Shown piece by piece: positions 10,184-18,591 of a DNA stretch of 64,000 bases; position 1 is the stretch's first letter; the number at the start of each line of letters is the position of its first letter. The DNA comes from Shewanella aquimarina (GTDB taxonomy: Bacteria > Pseudomonadota > Gammaproteobacteria > Enterobacterales > Shewanellaceae): the NCBI RefSeq assembly GCF_023349185.1, contig NZ_JAKIKY010000005.1:186001-250000 (forward strand), in the 5' to 3' direction. The translations under genes and the position numbers were made by a program. Under the pieces are notes generated by a model. It worked only from the letters and a program-made list of their open reading frames with translations. It had not been told where the DNA came from and made no database searches.

Positions 10184-10343
10184 ACGTCAAATCGAAGAGA
10201 CGATAGATAACGGTGTAAACACGTTTTTGGCCTTCGAAATCAGGGATGATTTCGCAGAGCCCACAGGGAAGTGCTAGTGGCGTGCCAAAAACGTGTTTGC
10301 ACATAAAGCCTGCGGCAGGCAATTGATACACCATGAAGGTATG
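10184..10343. repeat. Right copy of inverted repeat flanking the two-gene insert
   Basis: The reverse complement matches the left copy in two blocks, including 17 identical bases (10190-10206). The copy also folds on itself: GTGTAAACACG...GGC (10213-10231) faces GCCAAAAACG...GCAC (about 10284-10302) with one mismatch. The segment up to 10455 shows nothing else clear. Confidence 0.7.
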
Positions 10344-10455
10344 GTTCAAAGCACCCTTTCAAATTTCAATCCGGCTTAAAGCCAAAACCATTGGAAGCAG
10401 CGCTTAATCTACCAGAGCAGCATTGAATCCTTGTGCCCATCAAGGTTCGCAAACC

Positions 10456-11199
10456 TTACTTAAAGGTGTACAGCAGATTAAAAGTAGTGACGGTATCTGT
10501 CTGCTTCGACCCTTCGGGTACCACTTCCGTGTACTTGACGTTCATGCCAATCTTAAACGCCCAGTCCTGGAACAGGGTGTTCTTGTAACTCATGTCCAGG
10601 GTGACTGTGCTGTTGGACTCGCCGGTTTCGGCGGTGAGGTCGGCGTTGAAGCTGGTGTATTCGTGGATCTTCTGTTCGAACTTGGCGGCGGTACGCAGAA
10701 TCGCCTCGCGATCGGCCTCGGGGTCGGGCACCGACTCGCTCACCTGGGGCAGGTTGTAACGATAACCAGGACCGATTTCGAGACTCAGCTTAGTGCTGCT
10801 GTCGCTGATGGCATCGAAACCATAACCGGTCGATACGATTGAGATGCGGGTATAACTACCGAATCTGTCTTCGGTGAAGTCACCGCGGGCGAAGATATAA
10901 CCCGAGTAGATCTTGTAGCTCGACTGGAGCTGGACATCGTACTTCTCCGAGGTGGTTTTTTCCGAGTCGGAGGCGAAGTAGGCCTTGAATACCCCTTCCT
11001 GACGAAACTTGTCTGTGTCGTAGACCAGTTTGGTGCGACCGTTGAAGCTGCTGGACTCTGTGTTACCCGTGTTGATCTGCAGGCCGGCTTCTATCTCGGC
11101 AGAGAAGTCGCTAGGGGGTTCCTGATAGTCCGGAGGCACCAAGGCCCAGGCGCTGTGGCTGAGGCCGAGTGTGATAAATAAACTTGTTGCTCTTAACAT
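10456..11199 (-). CDS. DUF481 family outer-membrane protein
   Basis: The start at 11199 gives a 247-residue protein with signal peptide MLRATSLFITLGLSHSAWA. A longer reading from 11262 would place 21 charged residues before the signal and is rejected. The mature part alternates short beta strands (AEIEAGLQINTGNTESSSFNG, TKLVYDTDKFRQEG) and ends in FNLLYTFK with a C-terminal aromatic zone, like YdiY/DUF481 beta-barrels. The function is unknown; some relatives are salt-induced. It faces away from the rpsF operon. No strong terminator follows, only a 6-bp hairpin at the stop. Confidence 0.82.
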   Translation of the reverse strand: MLRATSLFITLGLSHSAWALVPPDYQEPPSDFSAEIEAGLQINTGNTESSSFNGRTKLVYDTDKFRQEGVFKAYFASDSEKTTSEKYDVQLQSSYKIYSGYIFARGDFTEDRFGSYTRISIVSTGYGFDAISDSSTKLSLEIGPGYRYNLPQVSESVPDPEADREAILRTAAKFEQKIHEYTSFNADLTAETGESNSTVTLDMSYKNTLFQDWAFKIGMNVKYTEVVPEGSKQTDTVTTFNLLYTFK

Positions 11200-11298
11200 T
11201 ATTTTTATTTTTTGCACGCGTCTGGAACACAAAAATGACAGCGGACTATCATACCGTTTCACCGGGCGATGGGCAAAGTGATTAAGGAAAGATATTGC

Positions 11299-11327
11299 TT
11301 GAGTTTTGAGGTGTGACCATGTACTAT
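11299..11327 (+). promoter_or_regulatory. rpsF operon promoter and leader
   Basis: TTGAGT (11299-11304) and TACTAT (11322-11327) are separated by 17 bases. The transcript would have a leader of about 90 nt before rpsF. Leaders of this operon can bind S6:S18 for feedback in many bacteria; whether this one does was not tested. Confidence 0.5.
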
Positions 11328-11422
11328 TCCGCGGCTTAATTCAGTCACTTTATTTAGTTCCTTGCCTCCATTTGGTCTGACTGAGCCAACAACGAGGCTA
11401 GATAACCGTAAGGAGCAAAAAA

Positions 11423-11836
11423 ATGCGTCATTATGAAATCGTATTTTTAGTTCACCCTGATCAGAGTGAACAAGTGCCAGGTATGATCGAACGTTACACG
11501 GGTATCCTTACCCAAGCTGGCGGTCAAATCCACCGTTTAGAAGACTGGGGCCGTCGTCAACTGGCTTACCCAATCATCGAACTGCATAAGGCTCACTATG
11601 TTCTGATGAACGTAGAAGCGACTGCAGAATCGGTTGAAGAGCTAGAAACAGCTTTCCGTTTCAACGACGCTGTTCTTCGTAGCATGGTTATGCGTACCAA
11701 GGGTGCCATCACCGAAGCTTCTCCAATGGCTAAAGCGAAAGACGAGCGCGAAGCGCGTCGTTCTAGCGAAGAGCGCCCAGCTCCAGCTGCCGAAGCTGAA
11801 GCATCTGAAGAAGCCGCTGAAAACGCAGCAGAGTAA
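11423..11836 (+). CDS. rpsF: 30S ribosomal protein S6
   Basis: S6 is a small-subunit protein of the central domain that binds with S18. The 137-residue product begins [19 protein letters not shown] and has the conserved GRRQLAYPI and YVLMNVEA segments. It ends in a long Ala/Glu-rich tail (about residues 108-137). AAGGAGC precedes the ATG. It heads the rpsF-priB-rpsR-rplI operon, whose order is the same as in E. coli. Confidence 0.97.
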   Translation: MRHYEIVFLVHPDQSEQVPGMIERYTGILTQAGGQIHRLEDWGRRQLAYPIIELHKAHYVLMNVEATAESVEELETAFRFNDAVLRSMVMRTKGAITEASPMAKAKDEREARRSSEERPAPAAEAEASEEAAENAAE

Positions 11837-11844
11837 GTTTATTT

Positions 11845-12150
11845 GTGGCCACCAATCACTTGGTGTTATCTGGAACCATCACTCGGTCCAGAAGCTTTAG
11901 TAGCCCGGCAGGCATCCCACATTGTGTGATCATGCTGGAACACAAATCGCAGGTTTATGAAGCAGAGATGCTGAGAAACGTATACTGCCAGATGCAAGTG
12001 ATATTCAGTGGCGAACGCTTTAACAGCATCACAGACAAACTGAAAACCGGTGTGGATATCGAGGTCAAAGGTTTCATCGCCCTCCAGAGAGGACGCAATG
12101 GTCAAAACCGCCTGGTATTACACGCTGAAAATGTCGAATTGAAAACTTAG
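11845..12150 (+). CDS. priB: Primosomal replication protein N (PriB)
   Basis: PriB is a single-stranded-DNA-binding OB-fold dimer that works with PriA in restarting stalled replication forks. The 101-residue product starts at a GTG eight bases after the rpsF stop and shows LVLSGTITRSRSFSSPAGIPH and the C-terminal HAENVELKT. It is embedded between rpsF and rpsR, the standard position. The ribosome binding site is weak, so it may depend on coupling to rpsF. Confidence 0.95.
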   Translation: MATNHLVLSGTITRSRSFSSPAGIPHCVIMLEHKSQVYEAEMLRNVYCQMQVIFSGERFNSITDKLKTGVDIEVKGFIALQRGRNGQNRLVLHAENVELKT

Positions 12151-12390
<240 letters not shown>

Positions 12391-12417
12391 TAGCGCATCA
12401 ATTTAGAGGAATTAATA

Positions 12418-12870
12418 ATGAACGTTATTCTACTTGATAAAATCGCTAACCTGGGCAACCTGGGTGACCAAGTGTCAGTTAAGGCTGGTTATGCTCGTAA
12501 CTTCCTTTTACCTCAAGGTAAAGCGGTAGTTGCTAACGCTGCTAACACTGAAGTATTCGAAGCACGTCGTGCTGAACTAGAAGCTAAGCTAGCTGCTGAA
12601 CTAGCAACTGCTACTGAGCGCGCTGAGAAGCTGGCTGCTCTTGAAGCTGTTGTTATCGCTTCTAAAGCGGGCGACGAAGGCAAGCTGTTCGGTTCAATCG
12701 GTAACCGTGACATCGCTGATGCAGTAACTGCTGCTGGCGTTGAACTGGCTAAGAGCGAAGTTCGTCTGCCACTAGGTGCTATCCGCACTACTGGTGAATT
12801 CGAAATCGACGTTCAGCTTCACGCTGAAGTTAAGGCTGTTGTTAAGCTTTCTGTTGTTGCAGAAGACTAA
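12418..12870 (+). CDS. rplI: 50S ribosomal protein L9
   Basis: This 150-residue L9 has the N-terminal rRNA-binding domain ([19 protein letters not shown], then [14 protein letters not shown]), a long Ala/Glu-rich connecting helix (about 45-80) and the C-terminal domain with [17 protein letters not shown] good ribosome binding site (TTAGAGGAAT) precedes it. It is the last gene of the operon and is followed by a strong terminator. Confidence 0.98.
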   Translation: MNVILLDKIANLGNLGDQVSVKAGYARNFLLPQGKAVVANAANTEVFEARRAELEAKLAAELATATERAEKLAALEAVVIASKAGDEGKLFGSIGNRDIADAVTAAGVELAKSEVRLPLGAIRTTGEFEIDVQLHAEVKAVVKLSVVAED

Positions 12871-12893
12871 TACACAGTTTTAAAAGATTAAAG

Positions 12894-12930
12894 AAACACC
12901 GCGCTAATCTGATTAGTGCGGTGTTTTTTT
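12894..12930 (+). terminator. Intrinsic terminator of the rpsF-rplI operon
   Basis: A 15-bp stem (AAACACCGC then GCTAAT, against ATTAGT then GCGGTGTTT) closes on a three-base loop and is followed by Ts. Confidence 0.9.
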
Positions 12931-12977
12931 ATGCCTGAAATAGACGAAGAAGCGGCGTACTCTTAATGCTATTTTGC

Positions 12978-13394
12978 CTAGCGCGATTCGCCGGGTTCTA
13001 TCTGTGTCGCCAGTAAGGAGAGCCGATAGTGAGTGCTGCCCGCTACCAGGCTGGTTACGGGGTCGTCATAGCTTAGGTAGAGTTCTTGCCTGCCTATGTG
13101 GCGAGGTTCAGTAGTAGCGCATAGATAGATGTCACTGACGACCTTGAGCAGACCTGTAGGGGTGAAGCTTGAGCAAAGCTTGATACTCACTGCTCGATTG
13201 GCAAGTTCACTTGTCCCAGGCTCGAGTGTGAGCAACCGCTCGATAAGCACTTGATGGTCGCAGGTGAGGCTAAAGTTGAGGCGGAACTTAAATGTGTTGC
13301 GCTCGCGCTGTTCGGCATGCATTTTTCGTTGTTGGGCAGAGAGATAGAATCCGCCTAATGGGCTGCTCATCTTGTATCTCATTTCGGTTGGCAT
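12978..13394 (-). CDS. Hypothetical protein
   Basis: I do not recognise this protein of up to 138 residues. It has no signal peptide or membrane segment. It looks mixed alpha/beta, with FKFRLNFSLTCDHQVLIERLL and RQELYLSYDDP stretches. Three ATGs lie close together (13394, 13382, 13370). The last has a GAGA eight bases upstream and is the most plausible start. The first ATG is only two bases from the end of a palindromic mobile-type element, so the gene's own promoter may have been displaced. It is convergent with rplI. Confidence 0.5.
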   Translation of the reverse strand: MPTEMRYKMSSPLGGFYLSAQQRKMHAEQRERNTFKFRLNFSLTCDHQVLIERLLTLEPGTSELANRAVSIKLCSSFTPTGLLKVVSDIYLCATTEPRHIGRQELYLSYDDPVTSLVAGSTHYRLSLLATQIEPGESR

Positions 13395-13395
13395 C

Positions 13396-13561
13396 TTATA
13401 CCAATCGTAATAAATAATTGATCATTCTAGCTTGTTAAAACGCTCGATAACTGTATTAGTATTTTTAATTGTAGAATAACTACTTATCTAAAAATTCTGC
13501 TTTGTTCTCAAGCGTTTTTCCTGCGCTATTTCTGATCACATACTTACTGTGATTGGTATTA
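13396..13561. mobile_element. MITE-like palindromic element, complete copy
   Basis: The ends are TTATACCAATC (13396-13406) and GATTGGTATTA (13551-13561), inverted with one mismatch. Similarity continues inward: TGATCA then TAGC, and AAAACGCT then GA then AAC, occur in the same order on both arms. The 166-bp unit therefore folds into one long imperfect hairpin and encodes no protein. Its right half recurs at 47237-47315. Confidence 0.75.
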
Positions 13562-13598
13562 CTACGCTATGCTACTGACGAGTTAGCGACAAGTAAAA

Positions 13599-13623
13599 AA
13601 ATACCCGGCAATGCCGGGTATTT
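13599..13623 (-). terminator. Terminator of the S46 peptidase gene
   Basis: AAATACCCGGC (13599-13609) and GCCGGGTATTT (13613-13623) form an 11-bp stem with a three-base loop. On the minus strand the stem is followed by further Ts. Confidence 0.85.
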
Positions 13624-13650
13624 GTCTATGGTGTAAACGGACAGCTGTAA

Positions 13651-13689
13651 GACTAGTTTCTGACTAGTTTCTGACTAGTTTCTGACTAG
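13651..13689. repeat. 11-bp tandem repeat across the S46 peptidase stop codon
   Basis: The unit GACTAGTTTCT occurs three times from 13651, followed by GACTAG. The stop codon (TAG on the minus strand, 13675-13677) lies in the third unit, and each unit carries the same triplet. Confidence 0.85.
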
Positions 13690-15879
13690 GTCCAGCTCGC
13701 CGATCAGGTTGTCGGCGTGATCTACCTCATCCATCATCCACAGAATGTAGCGGAAATCCACATGCACGGCGCGGGTGATGGTCGGGTTGAAGAACCAGTC
13801 TTTGGTGATCGCCTCATAGGTAGAGTCGAAGTTCAGGCCAACCAGTTCGCCCTTGCCGTTAAACACGGGCGAGCCAGAGTTGCCGCCTGTGGTATCGACG
13901 CTGGAGAGGAAGTTCACCGGCACTGAGCCAAAGCTTTCAGGCTTGTCCAGGCAAGAGAACAGGCGGCATAACCAAGAGGCTGGGTCTTGATAGACAGACT
14001 CCACCTTGTGGCTGCCGTAGCGCTTGGCCTTGATGGCATCCAGTACCTTCTTGGGCGCATCAAACGGCTCGACGCCCGTGTGCTTGGCGACTATGCCCTC
14101 CAGGCGGGTGAAGGGCTGCTTGTAGAGGGCGTCTTTCGACTGATAACCATCCACCATGCCGTAGGTGATACGCAGGGTGCCGTTGGCATCTGGGTATACC
14201 GGCCAGTTGTTGGCCTTGTAGTAGGCGATAACGGCTTCCATGTAACCAGGACGAGCCTTAGACAGCTTACCGGCCAGGGTCTTCTGGGCTTTTTCCTGAG
14301 CCAGGTTGGTGTCGTACAGGGCAACGGCGATGCGGATGAAAGGATCGGCGCTGGTCTCAAATGCCTTCACATCGGCGTCCATCCAGGCAAGGCGCTCTGC
14401 CTGATTGGTCAGGCCGGTCAGCGAGTAGAGGCCGTCGAGCTTGTCGCTCAGGCTTACCTCAGGATCGTCTGATTTGAGCATGGCATCGAGCTCAGGTACG
14501 CGGTTGTCCTGGGCCAGGTAGGCGTTTAGATCTTGCATCCACAAGGTCTTGTCGACGCTGATGGCGAAGCTTGAATCGATACGCTTGAGGCGCGCCTTAA
14601 ACATCTTCATGTCGCGCTCTTGATAGCCTTCCTCACGCTCGGCGTCCGGCTTGGTCTTCTCCTTGGCCAGACGATAGAGGCGATTGGCGGTGGCCAGCAG
14701 ATCGCTGGACTGAGCGTTTTCGAAGAAGTAGCGGGTCTGCAGTGCCTGACGCTGCTCAACCAACAGGGTCTCAAGCTGGTCAAACTTAGCCTGATAGCTC
14801 TGGTACTGGCTGTCTGTGGTTAGCCACTGACGGAAATCGTCTTCGCGGGCCTGCTTGATACCGGCGATGTCGGTGGCCTTAAAGCCATCAAGCAGGCCGT
14901 TGTACTTCTTCATGCGGTTGGCCATCGAGGCCAGGGTGCCCGCGTACTTGATCTTAACGCTTGCGTCCTGTGCACCCATGGCTTCTATGGTGTCGATGCG
15001 CTGCTGATAGCGCTTGGCCAGGGTGGGGTAGAGCCAGTCGCTGGCAAATTTTAGCTCACTGGTGAGGCGGTAGCGGCTGGTCGAGCCTGGGTAACCGGCT
15101 ACGAATACGCCGTCGCCCGCCTTGACGCCATCGGCATTGATCTTCAGGTAGCTCTTAGGCTTGAAGGGGACGTTGTCTGGCGAGTAGGCGGCCGGTTTAC
15201 CGTCTTTGCCTACGTAGGCACGCAGGAAGGTGAAGTCGCCCGAGTGGCGTGGGTATTCATAGTTGTCTATGTCACCGCCGAAGGAGCCGACGCTCTTAGG
15301 TGGCGCGTATACCAGACGCACGTCGCGAATGATGAGCTGCTTGATCAGGTAGTATTCCAGGCCGTTGTGGAAGCTGCGCACCGAGCAGCGATAGTTGTCG
15401 TCGCTCTCACACTCTTTTATCAGTGCCTTGCGGTTAGCCTGGATCTCTTCGTAGCGTTTCAGCGGGTCGTCGCTGAGATCTTTGGTGACCTGCTCGCTCA
15501 CGTTGGTGACCGCCTCTGTGATGTAGAGACGTTCGTTAGGGCCGGCAGAAGGTTCGTCCGCTTGTTTGCGCGCCAGGAAGCCATCGGCGATGTAGTTGTG
15601 CTCTTTCTTGCTGTTGTATTGAATCGCGCGGTAGGCACAGTGGTGATTCGTTACAACTAACCCTTGGGGGGACACGAAACTGGCGGTACAATACCCCAGT
15701 CCGACAACTGCATTCATCGGATATTGGGTCAGATCGGCGAGTTGTTTTGCTGGAATTTGGATACCGCGTTCGCTCAGCTTGTCGGCGATCGATGGCATTT
15801 GATACGGTTGCCATTGCCCTTCATCGGCAATGACAACGCCAGATGACAGCATTAAGGCTGCAACCAATGCTTTGCGCAT
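13675..15879 (-). CDS. S46 family dipeptidyl-peptidase (DPP7/DPP11-like)
   Basis: S46 enzymes are periplasmic serine exopeptidases that release N-terminal dipeptides. The 734-residue product has a signal peptide (1-18, cleavage after VIA), the catalytic-His segment VTNHHCAY (about 77-83), the Asp segment GGDIDNYEYPRHSGDF and the nucleophile in TTGGNSGSPVF (Ser668). The residue 18 positions after the nucleophile sets specificity in this family: Arg in acidic-specific DPP11, Gly in DPP7. Here it is Ser686 (in NFDSTYEA). The substrate is therefore uncertain. It is a single-gene unit with its own terminator. Confidence 0.9.
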   Translation of the reverse strand: MRKALVAALMLSSGVVIADEGQWQPYQMPSIADKLSERGIQIPAKQLADLTQYPMNAVVGLGYCTASFVSPQGLVVTNHHCAYRAIQYNSKKEHNYIADGFLARKQADEPSAGPNERLYITEAVTNVSEQVTKDLSDDPLKRYEEIQANRKALIKECESDDNYRCSVRSFHNGLEYYLIKQLIIRDVRLVYAPPKSVGSFGGDIDNYEYPRHSGDFTFLRAYVGKDGKPAAYSPDNVPFKPKSYLKINADGVKAGDGVFVAGYPGSTSRYRLTSELKFASDWLYPTLAKRYQQRIDTIEAMGAQDASVKIKYAGTLASMANRMKKYNGLLDGFKATDIAGIKQAREDDFRQWLTTDSQYQSYQAKFDQLETLLVEQRQALQTRYFFENAQSSDLLATANRLYRLAKEKTKPDAEREEGYQERDMKMFKARLKRIDSSFAISVDKTLWMQDLNAYLAQDNRVPELDAMLKSDDPEVSLSDKLDGLYSLTGLTNQAERLAWMDADVKAFETSADPFIRIAVALYDTNLAQEKAQKTLAGKLSKARPGYMEAVIAYYKANNWPVYPDANGTLRITYGMVDGYQSKDALYKQPFTRLEGIVAKHTGVEPFDAPKKVLDAIKAKRYGSHKVESVYQDPASWLCRLFSCLDKPESFGSVPVNFLSSVDTTGGNSGSPVFNGKGELVGLNFDSTYEAITKDWFFNPTITRAVHVDFRYILWMMDEVDHADNLIGELDLVRN

Positions 15880-15995
15880 GTTTATTCCTTAATTATTATG
15901 TGTAAGTTTGTAGGACGAACAGGTCAGAGGCCTGTTTCTGCTTGACCCGGGTTTTATATCATATTTTGCCTAATCGTTGGAAATTTGGAGAGTTA

Positions 15996-17402
15996 ATGTC
16001 ACAGCAAGGTGGATTTCAGGCTAAGAAAAAGCCTAGAGATATACAGATCGACGCATTGAAGATGCCGCCCCACTCGATTGAGGCCGAGCAGTCTGTGCTC
16101 GGTGGCTTGATGTTGGATTCAGATGCCTGGGATAAGGTGGCCGAGGCCGTGGTGAAGGATGACTTCTACTCCCGCTCCCACAAGATGATCTTTACCGCCA
16201 TGGAGGCCCTGGTCGCTGCGGGTCAGCCTATCGATCTGATCACCGTCTCCGAACAGCTGGAGCTTGAAGATCACTTAGAAGATGCCGGTGGCTTCGCCTA
16301 TTTGGGCGAGATCGCCAAGAACACCCCGAGCGCGGGCAACATTCTCTCCTACGCCGCCATCGTGCGTGAGCGCGCCGTGGTGCGCGAGATGATCAAGGTC
16401 GCTAACGAGATCGCCGACGCCGGTTTTAACCCCGAGGGGCGTAATTCAGGTGAGCTGCTGGATCTGGCCGAAAGCAAGGTATTTAAGATCGCCGAGCAGC
16501 GCGCCAACGCCAACGAGGGCCCTGAGGGGATCAAGACCATCCTCGAAAAGACGGTGGATAAGATCGAGGAGCTGTATAACAACCCGCACAACGGTGTTAC
16601 CGGGGTGTCCAGTGGCTTCAACGATCTCGACCGCATGACGGCGGGCTTCCAGTCGGGCGATTTGATCATCGTCGCGGCGCGTCCCTCTATGGGTAAGACC
16701 ACCTTCGCCATGAACCTGTGTGAACAGGCGGCGCTGCATGAAGACAAGCCAGTGCTTATCTTCAGTCTCGAGATGCCCTCGGAGCAGATCATGATGCGTA
16801 TGCTGGCCTCACTGGGCCGGGTGGATCAGACCAAGATACGTACGGGTCAGCTCGACGATGACGATTGGGCGCGCGTCTCCTCGACCATGGGGATCATGCT
16901 CGAACAGGGCAAGATGTATATCGACGATGGCTCGGGCCTGACACCGACCGAGGTGCGCAGCCGCGCCAGACGTATCGCCCGCGAATATGGCGGTCTGTCG
17001 ATGATCATGATCGATTACCTTCAGCTGATGCAGGTACCCGCTCTGTCAGACAACCGTACCCTGGAGATCGCCGAGATCTCCCGCTCGCTCAAGGCACTGG
17101 CGAAAGAACTCGAGATCCCGGTGATCGCCCTGTCGCAGCTTAACCGCTCATTGGAGCAACGCGCCGACAAGCGCCCGGTGAACTCGGACTTGCGTGAATC
17201 TGGCTCTATTGAGCAGGATGCGGATCTGATCATGTTTATTTATCGTGATGAGGTGTATAACGACGACTCCGAAGATAAGGGCACCGCGGAGATCATCATA
17301 GGTAAGCAGCGTAACGGCCCCATCGGCCGGGTACGTTTGACCTTCCAGGGCCAGTTCTCCCGTTTCGATAACTACGCCGGTCCGCAGTTCGAAGAAGATT
17401 AA
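15996..17402 (+). CDS. dnaB: Replicative DNA helicase DnaB
   Basis: DnaB is the hexameric 5'-3' helicase of the replication fork. The N-terminal domain (MPPHSIEAEQSVLGGLMLD) is followed by a linker and the RecA-like domain with Walker A ARPSMGKTTFAMN, the MIDYLQLM Walker B strand, and SQLNRSLEQRADKRP then DLRESGSIEQDADLI near the end. The start is the ATG at 15996, which has GGAGAG upstream and gives 468 residues. An in-frame start 54 bases earlier would add residues not found in the family. alr follows. Confidence 0.97.
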   Translation: MSQQGGFQAKKKPRDIQIDALKMPPHSIEAEQSVLGGLMLDSDAWDKVAEAVVKDDFYSRSHKMIFTAMEALVAAGQPIDLITVSEQLELEDHLEDAGGFAYLGEIAKNTPSAGNILSYAAIVRERAVVREMIKVANEIADAGFNPEGRNSGELLDLAESKVFKIAEQRANANEGPEGIKTILEKTVDKIEELYNNPHNGVTGVSSGFNDLDRMTAGFQSGDLIIVAARPSMGKTTFAMNLCEQAALHEDKPVLIFSLEMPSEQIMMRMLASLGRVDQTKIRTGQLDDDDWARVSSTMGIMLEQGKMYIDDGSGLTPTEVRSRARRIAREYGGLSMIMIDYLQLMQVPALSDNRTLEIAEISRSLKALAKELEIPVIALSQLNRSLEQRADKRPVNSDLRESGSIEQDADLIMFIYRDEVYNDDSEDKGTAEIIIGKQRNGPIGRVRLTFQGQFSRFDNYAGPQFEED

Positions 17403-17414
17403 TCCGACTAAGCT

Positions 17415-17452
17415 CATAGGGTGAGATTAAACTTGGTTTAATTAGCCCTATG
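17415..17452 (+). terminator. Stem-loop after dnaB
   Basis: CATAGGG (17415-17421) pairs with CCCTATG (17446-17452), with an inner stem GATTAAAC/GTTTAATT. Only a weak T-rich tail follows, so termination may be partial. Confidence 0.45.
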
Positions 17453-17511
17453 GGTCGTTATTTTGCGTTACCCTCATCGAGTCTCGACGCCATTAACATT
17501 AAGGTTATTGT

Positions 17512-18588
17512 TTGAAACCCTTTCCCCGAGCAGAGATCAGCGGCGATGCGCTGAAAGCTAACCTAAAGCGATTACGCCAGCTGGCCCCCCAGAGTAAGGT
17601 GATGGCCGTGGTGAAGGCCAACGGCTATGGCCATGGCCTGCTGAATGTGGCCCATTGTCTGGCCACCGCCGACGGCTTCGGCCTGGCGCGTCTGGAAGAG
17701 GCGCTGGAACTGAGAGCCGGCGGCGTCTCTTCTAAGCTACTATTGCTAGAAGGCTTCTTCCGTCAGAGCGATCTGCCCACCCTGGTGGCGCACGACATCG
17801 ATACCGTGGTGCACCATGAGTCGCAGATCGAGATGCTCGAGGCCGCCAGCCTTGCCAAGCCGGTGACGGTGTGGATGAAGATAGACACAGGCATGCACCG
17901 TCTGGGGTTCACCTTAGATCAGTTTGAGGCCATCTATCAGCGTCTGCTTGCCTGCCCACAGGTGGCCAAGCCTATTCATCTGATGACCCATTTTGCCTGT
18001 GCCGACGAGCCGGAGAATCCCGCTACCGCCGAGCAGGCGAGGCGCTTCGAGCAGATGACTGCCAAGCTACCGGGCGACCGCACCCTGGCCAACTCGGCCG
18101 CCACCCTCTACTGGCCCGCGACCCAGGCCGACTGGATCCGTCCGGGGATCGCCCTGTACGGCGTGTCGCCTGTCGTTGGCGATCTTGGCCGCAATCATGG
18201 CCTGGAGCCCGCCATGGAGCTGGTTTCCCAGCTGATCGCCGTGCGCGACCATAAGGCGGGCGATCCCGTTGGCTACGGCAGTTACTGGCAGGCCAAGCAA
18301 GATACCAAGCTTGGCGTGGTGGCTATCGGCTATGGTGACGGTTATCCCCGCAACGCCCCCGAAGGCACGCCGGTCTGGGTCAATGGCCGCCTGGTGCCTG
18401 TGGTGGGAAGAGTCTCCATGGACATGTTGACCGTGGATCTGGGCATAGATGCCACAGACAAGGTGGGTGATACCGCCGTGCTCTGGGGCAAGGCGCTGCC
18501 GGTCGAAGAGGTGGCCGAGCATATAGGAACCATCGCCTACGAGCTGGTGACTAAGTTGACCCCGCGCGTCGCCGTCTGTCTCGAGTAA
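17512..18588 (+). CDS. alr: Alanine racemase
   Basis: This PLP-dependent enzyme makes D-alanine for peptidoglycan. The 358-residue product has the PLP lysine in [13 protein letters not shown] (about residue 33), the [12 protein letters not shown] segment, the [12 protein letters not shown] motif and the catalytic-tyrosine region [15 protein letters not shown]. It begins at a TTG, the first start that gives the family N-terminus MKPFPRAEI. The dnaB-alr order is common in gammaproteobacteria. The next gene starts three bases after the stop. Confidence 0.95.
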   Translation: MKPFPRAEISGDALKANLKRLRQLAPQSKVMAVVKANGYGHGLLNVAHCLATADGFGLARLEEALELRAGGVSSKLLLLEGFFRQSDLPTLVAHDIDTVVHHESQIEMLEAASLAKPVTVWMKIDTGMHRLGFTLDQFEAIYQRLLACPQVAKPIHLMTHFACADEPENPATAEQARRFEQMTAKLPGDRTLANSAATLYWPATQADWIRPGIALYGVSPVVGDLGRNHGLEPAMELVSQLIAVRDHKAGDPVGYGSYWQAKQDTKLGVVAIGYGDGYPRNAPEGTPVWVNGRLVPVVGRVSMDMLTVDLGIDATDKVGDTAVLWGKALPVEEVAEHIGTIAYELVTKLTPRVAVCLE

Positions 18589-18591
18589 TCG

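Noticed and set aside
8041..10343. Insertion sequence carrying its own transposase
   Set aside because: Neither gene has transposase or integrase motifs and no DDE or tyrosine recombinase pattern was found. The flanking repeats are reported without assigning a transposon.
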